DNA of 12,210 nucleotides, taken from positions 1-12,210 of the forward strand of contig CAMVDK010000076.1 in NCBI GenBank assembly GCA_947166165.1, written 5' to 3'. Position numbers and translations under genes: made by a program. The DNA comes from an uncultured Porphyromonadaceae bacterium. Its GTDB lineage: Bacteria; Bacteroidota; Bacteroidia; Bacteroidales; Muribaculaceae. This document shows positions 7,398 through 12,210 of the stretch, one piece after another; the first letter of the stretch is position 1; each line of letters opens with the position of its first letter. The notes beneath the pieces were generated by a model. That model was not told where the DNA came from and searched no databases. It saw only the letters and a list, made by a program, of their open reading frames with translations.

Positions 7398-7565
7398 GTC
7401 ACTGACCTGCCCGCCCTGGGGTTCAGTTCACTTCAAGGCCTCTTGCCTTGTCCAGCTCTCCGAGCTGCTGGCGACAACACAGCTGTAGCTCCAAGAATTT
7501 TGAAAGATTTGACACGGATTTGAAAGATTTCCGCCCGTAGGGCACTGAAACGGCAGGCATCGTGC
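7398..7565. other. Hairpin-rich tail downstream of the CRISPR array
   Basis: No gene is supported here. Several small stems follow the last repeat fragment: AGGTC / GACCT (7396-7408), CAAGGC / GCCTTG (7434-7450), AGCTC / GAGCT (7454-7466) and the perfect palindrome ACAGCTGT (7479-7486). TTTGAAAGATTT then occurs twice, at 7499-7510 and 7519-7530. A 66-codon minus-strand frame crosses the region without recognisable features. It may be the trailer of the array transcript or a dispersed repeat. Confidence 0.45.
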
Positions 7566-7820
7566 TTGACTCGGTCATCCGGCCATGACAGGTCATGGCC
7601 CTACTGTCGCCGTGTTTTGCCACCGCATCTGGCCATGCAGAGGCGGGGGAGTGCTTGACTCGGTCATCTGGCCACGCCGAGGCGAGGCCCTACTTGATTC
7701 GGTCATCCGGCCATGACAGGTCATGGCCCTACCGTCGCCGTGTTTTGCCACCGCATCCATCCACGCCGAGGCGGGGGCGTGCTTGAATCGGCACCGAGCC
7801 GCCATGTATGACGGCTCTAC
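7566..7820 (-). repeat. Four GTAG-footed palindromic (REP-like) modules, right of the array, inverted relative to the left set
   Basis: Read on the plus strand, each module runs from TTGAxTCGG through a palindrome to CTAC (GTAG on the minus strand). R1 is 7566-7604, with core GGCCATGACAGGTCATGGCC. R2 is 7655-7693, with core GGCCACGCCGAGGCGAGGCC (8 of 9 pairs). R3 is 7694-7732, with the same core as R1. R4 is 7783-7820, with core AGCCGCCATGTATGACGGCT. R1 and R3 lie in a 62-bp direct repeat (7568-7629 and 7696-7757, two mismatches, 128-bp period) that includes GCCGTGTTTTGCCACCGC. GC-rich linkers containing GAGGCGGGGG follow each repeat copy. The outermost module R4 is the inverted partner of L1 at the far left. 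Confidence 0.75.
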
Positions 7821-7843
7821 ATTTGGGCGGACGCGGAATGTCA

Positions 7844-7876
7844 ATCAGGCCCGATGCGTCGCGCACAGGGCCTGAT
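7844..7876 (-). terminator. Strong hairpin, candidate terminator of the outer-membrane barrel gene
   Basis: Nine-bp arms ATCAGGCCC (7844-7852) and GGGCCTGAT (7868-7876) enclose a second 4-bp stem (TGCG / CGCA) with a 3-nt loop, giving a long stem with one small internal loop. It lies about 65 nt beyond the stop of the barrel gene. No clear T-tract follows on the minus strand, so termination is likely but not certain. A perfect 10-bp palindrome CACTATAGTG (7896-7905) lies between it and the stop. Confidence 0.5.
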
Positions 7877-7942
7877 GCTTGGTTTATTTAATGTTCACTA
7901 TAGTGCTTGTGAGTCGTTGTTTAAGGGGGGGTGTGGGTGCCG

Positions 7943-10228
7943 TTATTTGCCCATTCCTTGTCCCTGGCTCTGGCCTTGGCTTTGTCCTGCGCCGGCCGAG
8001 CTGCCGCCCACCACGTCGTCGTTCTCGATGGTCTTGTCGGTCTTCTTCACGCGGGCCTTGAGCGAGCCGAAGCGGTAGCTGATGCTCAGGTTGAAGGAGC
8101 GCTGGCTGAACTCGAAGTGCGAGCTGCCGGTGTAGTCGCCCTGGGTGGTGTGGCTGGCGAAGTCGCTGTAGCGGGGCGAGAAGGGTTTCTGTGCGCTCAG
8201 GTTCACGGTCAGGCGGTCCTCCTTGAGGAAGCTGCGCTGCAGGCTGAAGCCGTAGAACCAGCCGTGGCCCTGGTAGCCGTAGAGTCCTTCGGCTCCGCCG
8301 CCCCACTTGCCGCCGAAGCCGCTCAGGCGCAGCTTCCACGGCAGCTGCTGCGTGACGTTGGTGTAGAAGAACGATGCCCAATGCCCCTTGTTGGTGAGCC
8401 CGAGGGCGTCGCTGCGGTAGTAGTCGTGCCCCAGGTCGCCGTTGAACATCATGCTCGTCTTGTCGGCCACCTGCCACTGGAAGAAGGCGTTGATGCCCAC
8501 ATGGCGGCGCGTGAGCGTGTTCTGGTAGGTGTCGATGTCCTTGCCGTCGGCGTGCCAGCGCACGGCGGTGATCTCGTTGTTGCTCCACGAGAAGTTGGGG
8601 GCCACGTTGAAGGTGAACTTGGGTCCGATTTGCATATAGGTGAGGCTGGTGGAGTAGTTGCGTGCGCTGCTCAGGTGGGCGTTGCCGAAGTGGATGGCGG
8701 TGGGGTTCTCAATCACGGCGGGGTTGAGGTAGCTGATGCCGGGGCGGTTGATGCTGGTGGAGAAGGCCCACTTGAGGCTCCGGGCGAAGTCGAACTGGTA
8801 GTTGACGCTGGCGCTGGGCACCCAGTCGCTCAGTGTGCGGTGGAATGACTCTTGCGAGCCGTCGGGGTAGCTGGCGCGCAGGCGGCTCCACTCGTAGCGC
8901 AGTCCGGCGCGGGCGGTCCACTGGTTGTGGGTGTAGGTGTAGCTGGCATAGGCGGCTCCCACCTGCGTGAGGTGCTTGAAGCGCGAGTCCACGTCGGGCA
9001 CGTCGACACCCTCGCCGGAGTAGGTCATCGTGGTGGTGCTGCGGTTGCTGCGGTGGATGTATTTGAGTCCGGTCTCGATTTTGTGGCCGGTGGCCACGGG
9101 GCGGCTCCAGTCGAGCTGCCAGGTGTGCTCCCAGAACCGCTCGTTGCCGCGCTGGTGGGTGAGGTCGTAGGTCATGGGCGACTGCCAGCGGTCGGTGTAG
9201 CTCATGTCGAGGCCGGTCTTGTTGAGTGTGCTCGAGAGCATATAGCTGGCGGTGAGCGTCTCGCCCTTGCGGTGGGTGCGGTGCTGATAGTCGAGCCGGC
9301 CGTTCACGTTGTAATAATGATTGCCGGCGGTGTGGGTGTGCTGGTTGTAGCTGTAGCGGGGCGCGCCGCTGGCGGCGGTCATCGTGGTGAGCGCGTCGCC
9401 GTCGCCGCTGTAGTTGTAATAGTATCCGCCCACCGAGGCGGTGACCAGGTTGAGCGAGTCGGCCTCGTAGCTGGCCTCGAGGTTGCCGTAGTGCACGTTC
9501 ACCTTGGCGTAGCCCTCGCCGGCGGTGCGCAGCGTGTCGCCGGTGGCGGCGTAGGCCTGCGTCATGTCCTGATGCTGCTTGTTGCCCTCGCGGCCGCGGT
9601 GCATGAAGCCGTAGTTCAGACTGGTGACCAGCTTGCCGTGCTGGGCGGTGAGATAGGCATTGGCGTTGGGGCTGCCATAGGAGTCGATGCCGGCGCTCAG
9701 GGTGCCGGTGGCGCCGCTCATGCCGCTGGCGTCCTTCATCACGATGTTCAGGATGGCCGTCACGCCCTCGGCGTCGTATTTCGCTCCTGGCTCGGTGATG
9801 ACCTCGATGCGCTTGATCATGCTGGCCGGGATGGCTTTGAGCACCTGCTTGGGGTTCTGCGAGATGCTGGGGTCGGGATGGCCGTTCTTGTAGATGCGGA
9901 AGGCCGTGCCGCCCTTCACGCGGATGTTCTCCTCGCCGTCGACGGTCACCAGCGGCACCTTGCGCAGCATGTCCATCACGGTGCGGGTCTTGCTCTCGGC
10001 GTCGGCCTGCACGTCGTAGCTCACGCGGTCGATTTCGGTCTTGATGAGTTGGCGCTGGCTGGTGACTTCCACGTCCTTCAAGTCCACGCTCAACTCGATG
10101 TCGTCGATGGAGTCGGTAGGCTCGGTGGTTGTTGTGGTGGTCTGCGCGCTGGCGGTGAGTGCGGCCAGCACGGCAGCGGTGATGAGCGACAGCCTCATCG
10201 TGGTCGGATAGTTAAATGGCAGGTTCAT
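7943..10228 (-). CDS. Outer-membrane beta-barrel family protein with TonB-plug domain (761 aa)
   Basis: This is a predicted outer-membrane protein of the Bacteroidetes beta-barrel family related to TonB-dependent receptors; the transported ligand is unknown. A signal peptide (about residues 11-29, MRLSLITAAVLAALTASAQ) precedes a Thr-rich stretch and a TonB-box-like segment (KDVEVTSQRQ, about 52-61). The plug region follows with MDMLRKVPLVTVDGEENIRVKGG, FRIYKNGHPD, MIKRIEVITEPGAKYDAEG and ILNIVMKD. The remainder alternates short aromatic strands typical of a 22-strand barrel and ends near SISYRFGSLKARVK, followed by a Gly/Gln/Ser tail ending in QGQGMGK. No N-terminal carboxypeptidase-like domain is seen, though many relatives have one. 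The frame is open to an ATG at 10294, but that lies at or upstream of the predicted transcription start, so I chose 10228; 10198 (MRLSL) is also possible. The gene stands alone on its strand with its own promoter. Confidence 0.9.
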   Translation of the reverse strand: MNLPFNYPTTMRLSLITAAVLAALTASAQTTTTTTEPTDSIDDIELSVDLKDVEVTSQRQLIKTEIDRVSYDVQADAESKTRTVMDMLRKVPLVTVDGEENIRVKGGTAFRIYKNGHPDPSISQNPKQVLKAIPASMIKRIEVITEPGAKYDAEGVTAILNIVMKDASGMSGATGTLSAGIDSYGSPNANAYLTAQHGKLVTSLNYGFMHRGREGNKQHQDMTQAYAATGDTLRTAGEGYAKVNVHYGNLEASYEADSLNLVTASVGGYYYNYSGDGDALTTMTAASGAPRYSYNQHTHTAGNHYYNVNGRLDYQHRTHRKGETLTASYMLSSTLNKTGLDMSYTDRWQSPMTYDLTHQRGNERFWEHTWQLDWSRPVATGHKIETGLKYIHRSNRSTTTMTYSGEGVDVPDVDSRFKHLTQVGAAYASYTYTHNQWTARAGLRYEWSRLRASYPDGSQESFHRTLSDWVPSASVNYQFDFARSLKWAFSTSINRPGISYLNPAVIENPTAIHFGNAHLSSARNYSTSLTYMQIGPKFTFNVAPNFSWSNNEITAVRWHADGKDIDTYQNTLTRRHVGINAFFQWQVADKTSMMFNGDLGHDYYRSDALGLTNKGHWASFFYTNVTQQLPWKLRLSGFGGKWGGGAEGLYGYQGHGWFYGFSLQRSFLKEDRLTVNLSAQKPFSPRYSDFASHTTQGDYTGSSHFEFSQRSFNLSISYRFGSLKARVKKTDKTIENDDVVGGSSAGAGQSQGQSQGQGMGK

Positions 10229-10272
10229 AGCTCGTTGCTTTGTAGAAAGTTTAGATACATTTGCTTGTTTTG

Positions 10273-10294
10273 GTGTACTACTGAAATAGTACAC
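10273..10294 (-). promoter_or_regulatory. Perfect palindrome at the transcript start of the barrel gene (candidate operator or 5' hairpin)
   Basis: GTGTACTA (10273-10280) and TAGTACAC (10287-10294) form perfect 8-bp arms around a 6-nt centre, beginning 2 nt after the -7 box. The inner 16 bp, TACTACTGAAATAGTA, match 12 of 16 positions of the mecA-type BlaI/MecI operator (TACTACATATGTAGTA), including both outer half-sites. A BlaI-type repressor site is therefore possible; a 5'-terminal mRNA stem-loop is the alternative. Confidence 0.55.
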
Positions 10295-10296
10295 TG

Positions 10297-10327
10297 CAAA
10301 GGTATATTCAAATTTTGAATCGGCAAA
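10297..10327 (-). promoter_or_regulatory. Near-perfect Bacteroidetes promoter of the barrel gene
   Basis: On the minus strand TTTG (10324-10327) is followed after 19 bp by TACCTTTG (10297-10304), an exact match to the -33 TTTG and -7 TAnnTTTG consensus. Transcription should start near 10290, within the palindrome, leaving about 60 nt before the ATG at 10228. This is the main reason for preferring the internal start codon. Confidence 0.8.
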
Positions 10328-10330
10328 AGG

Positions 10331-10576
10331 ATTTCAAGAATTTTAACACTATTATTTCACCTCTTTTGGAAATTCATCCTTCGGGCGGAGCCGCTTCATT
10401 GCGCAGTTCGAATAATAGACGCACGACATGGGCGAAAAGTTTCAGTTTTCGCCGTTAATGAAACATAAAAAACGCAACTGCAAAACCCTGTGTCTGTGTC
10501 TCAGCCACCAATGTCAACAGAATCAAACAATTAACCCAACTTTCACCCCATAAGTTGCGTTTTTGTACGTGGTTTA
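10331..10576. other. Intergenic DNA with inverted repeats
   Basis: No gene is seen between the barrel-gene promoter and the LRR remnant. One hairpin, GGCGAAAA / TTTTCGCC with a 7-nt loop, lies at 10431-10453. A perfect 12-bp inverted repeat, AAAAACGCAACT (10468-10479) and AGTTGCGTTTTT (10553-10564), brackets 73 bp. The second arm ends just before the remnant frame, so the pair could mark an old insertion, but no target duplication was identified. Confidence 0.5.
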
Positions 10577-10991
10577 TTGGTCGATGATAATTTCATCTTT
10601 ATGGGTGACCGAGAGAATCTAATTGGCGAACTGGTAATCCCTGACAAAGTGAGAGGAATGGACATTAAGAAAGTAAGTTGTTTCTATTCATGCAAAGGCA
10701 TCACACGATTGGTGCTTTCCGAAGGTATCAGCAGTATTGATGAACGAGCATTTTGGGGGGGGTAGCAATCTGCAGGAAATCGTATTTCCAAAGACCATCA
10801 GTTGGCTAGCGCCTTATTGTTTTGACGAGTGCCATGCCATAAAACTTTTAGTCATTCCCGACGAAGTCAGACAGTCGGGCTATGGACGTAGTTGGTATCA
10901 CACGTTTAAACAGTCGGTAAATCGTGTTGTAGATGTTGCAAAATACGATGGTGACACCGAACCCGAACGCATCGATTTAGAGACGTTTTAG
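10577..10991 (+). pseudogene. BspA-like leucine-rich-repeat protein remnant, frameshifted at a G8 tract
   Basis: The first frame (10577-10765, TTG start; an ATG lies at 10601) encodes GELVIPDKVRG and ITRLVLSEGISSIDERAFWGG, then stops at TAG right after eight G (10755-10762). The other frame continues SNLQEIVFPKTISWLAPYCF, then AIKLLVIPDEV, and ends at 10991. Removing one G joins them into about 137 residues reading AFWGGSNLQEIVFP, the normal LRR_5/BspA repeat phrasing (usually AFxGCSNL). The joined product has only two to three repeats and no signal peptide. It is visibly more AT-rich than the flanking genes, which suggests a decayed or acquired surface-protein fragment. Slippage in the G tract (phase variation) or a sequencing error are alternatives. 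Confidence 0.75.
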
Positions 10992-11280
10992 CGTGCTGAA
11001 GAATGATTGGGATTTAGAGAAGATTGCTTGATGGTCTCGCCTGTGTGATGCGAACTGAATGGCTGCATTGACCAAGGGCGATTGTTGATGTGCTGCACGA
11101 GGCGCATCATTTGGAGGGCAGCGGCTACGCTACGCTGCTGACGTGCGGCATCGGCCGGCCTCTGGCGGTCGATGGCGCTTTAGGCTGTCGCCCTGCCGCT
11201 GGGGTGGTAAAGGAATGTCAAAAACATGTCATCGAGGCAAAAAAATAGTGAAAAGGCCTCGCGTTCTCAATAAAATGTAC
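10992..11280. other. Intergenic DNA upstream of the lytic transglycosylase
   Basis: No supported gene is present. A GC-rich patch (about 11090-11215) has open frames on the plus strand but no recognisable protein and no good start, so it may be a relic. The inverted repeat CGAGGC (11233-11238) / GCCTCG (11256-11261), with an A-rich 17-nt loop, lies just upstream of the transglycosylase promoter and overlaps its expected -33 position. It could be an upstream terminator or a protein site. Confidence 0.4.
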
Positions 11281-11316
11281 TACCTTTGTTGTTTGTTCGC
11301 TGGACTGCGAGCGAAC
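11281..11316 (+). promoter_or_regulatory. Promoter -7 box and 5' hairpin of the lytic transglycosylase gene
   Basis: TACCTTTG (11281-11288) is an exact TAnnTTTG -7 box, but no TTTG was found at the -33 position. The predicted start, near 11295, coincides with a hairpin with perfect 7-bp arms GTTCGCT (11295-11301) and AGCGAAC (11310-11316). The ATG lies about 60 nt downstream. The arrangement mirrors that of the barrel gene. Confidence 0.55.
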
Positions 11317-11353
11317 CCTACTTTCAACAACGCAAAAAACGAATGCAACAAAT

Positions 11354-12210
11354 ATGAACCGACTGACAACCCTGCTGGTCACCGCCCTGCTGGCGTTGAG
11401 CGCTGTGGCGGCGCCACGCACGAAGACCAATATCCTGTCCATCAAGGAAAGCATCAACGACAACGACATCGTGTTTCCCGAGAGTTTCGAGACCGACACG
11501 CGCGAGTTGATGAAGAACTGGTATCTGCAGAACTACACCATCCTCGACAGCGACGTGGAGAGCCGCGACGTCGGCGAGGTGAGCGATGCCGAGTACATCA
11601 AGCGCCTCAAGGCCATGCCCACCGTGATTGAGATGCCCTACAACCAGGTGGTGCGCTCCTACATCGAGCGCTACATCAAGCGCAACCGCACGCTGGTGGA
11701 GGAGATGCTGGGCATGAGCCTGTACTACATGCCCATCTTCGAGCAGGCCCTCGAGCGCGAGGGGCTCCCGCTGGAGCTGAAATATCTGCCCGTGATTGAG
11801 TCGGCCCTCGACCCCAACGCCGTGTCGCGCGCCGGGGCGGCCGGACTGTGGCAGTTCATGGTGGGCACCGGCAAGGGCCTCGGGCTGGAGGTGAACAGCC
11901 TGGTGGACGAGCGCCGCGACCCCTACAAGTCGAGCGAGAAGGCCGCCACCTACTTGAAGAACCTTTACAGCATCTACGGCGACTGGTCGCTGGCCATCGC
12001 CGCCTACAACTGCGGCCCGGGCAACGTGAACAAGGCGCTGCGCCGTGCCGAAAGCAGCGACAAGGACTTCTGGGGAATCTACGACTACCTCCCCCGCGAG
12101 ACGCGCGGCTACGTGCCCGCCTTCATCGCCGCCAACTATGTGATGACCTACTTCAAGCGCCACAACATCAGCGCCAGTCTGGCCAGCCAGCCGCTCATCA
12201 CCGACACCGT
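11354..12210 (+). CDS. MltD-type lytic murein transglycosylase (GH23), C-terminus outside window
   Basis: This is a predicted periplasmic lytic transglycosylase that cleaves the MurNAc-GlcNAc bond of peptidoglycan with anhydro-sugar formation. The ATG at 11354 gives 285 codons open to the window end. A signal peptide (MNRLTTLLVTALLALSAVAA) has no lipobox. The central GH23 domain shows LELKYLPVIESALDPNAVS, with catalytic Glu149, then AGAAGLWQFM, and later LAIAAYNCGPGNVNKAL, the conserved AYNxGxGxV loop. YLPRETRGYVPAFIAANYVM, which follows the domain in MltD proteins, is also present. LysM domains would be expected beyond the window. It is the first gene rightwards from its own promoter, and together with the L,D-transpeptidase it gives the window a cell-wall theme. 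Confidence 0.94.
   Translation, partial: MNRLTTLLVTALLALSAVAAPRTKTNILSIKESINDNDIVFPESFETDTRELMKNWYLQNYTILDSDVESRDVGEVSDAEYIKRLKAMPTVIEMPYNQVVRSYIERYIKRNRTLVEEMLGMSLYYMPIFEQALEREGLPLELKYLPVIESALDPNAVSRAGAAGLWQFMVGTGKGLGLEVNSLVDERRDPYKSSEKAATYLKNLYSIYGDWSLAIAAYNCGPGNVNKALRRAESSDKDFWGIYDYLPRETRGYVPAFIAANYVMTYFKRHNISASLASQPLITDT

Noticed and set aside
7458..7464. Another CTCCGAG beyond the array end
   Set aside because: It is seven bases within a local AGCTC/GAGCT palindrome, with no further similarity to the repeat; probably chance.
7593..7844. Minus-strand frames with the repeated peptide MTCHGRMTES
   Set aside because: The repeated peptide is simply the translation of the palindromic modules; nothing else suggests coding.
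8852..10318. A 488-codon plus-strand open frame
   Set aside because: It is antisense to the outer-membrane barrel gene and has low-complexity Val/Ala/Gly/His composition without a domain.
11324..12163. A 279-codon minus-strand frame at the right edge
   Set aside because: It is antisense to the lytic transglycosylase, which carries all GH23 motifs.

Overview
The window looks like a chromosomal segment of a gut-type Bacteroidales bacterium. The evidence is the gene content (a GH97 SusB-like glucosidase, a YfhO-family membrane protein, a TonB-type outer-membrane beta-barrel protein, a BspA-like leucine-rich-repeat remnant), several promoters of the Bacteroidetes TTTG / TAnnTTTG type, and no clear Shine-Dalgarno sequences. 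The real genes are GC-rich and the intergenic DNA is much more AT-rich. Genus cannot be fixed from sequence alone.

Layout. 1-1423 (minus): GH97 glycosidase, cut off by the window start. 1424-1619: intergenic, with short AAGAACATAAG repeats. 1620-5561 (minus): a compact gene group read in the order L,D-transpeptidase, YfhO-family membrane protein, methyltransferase-like protein, with a promoter at 5685-5714. 5715-7942: a 2.2-kb region without a convincing gene. It holds an AT-rich leader and a CRISPR array of 15 full 37-nt repeats. Palindromic modules with a GTAG foot bracket the array, two on the left in one orientation and four on the right in the opposite orientation. 7943-10228 (minus): outer-membrane beta-barrel/TonB-plug protein, with a near-consensus promoter and a perfect palindrome at the predicted transcript start. 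10577-10991 (plus): frameshifted BspA-like LRR remnant with a G8 tract. 11354-12210 (plus): MltD-type lytic transglycosylase, cut off by the window end.

How the parts relate. The theme is the cell envelope and glycans: two peptidoglycan enzymes (L,D-transpeptidase and lytic transglycosylase), a YfhO-type glycosyl-transfer membrane protein, an outer-membrane barrel and a secreted alpha-glucosidase. No cas gene is present, so within this window the array is an orphan. Its promoter, leader and degenerate right end agree that it is transcribed left to right.

The most unusual structure is the set of REP/BIME-like palindromes around the array. They keep a GTAG foot and a flank containing ACCGAxTC while their palindromic cores differ.
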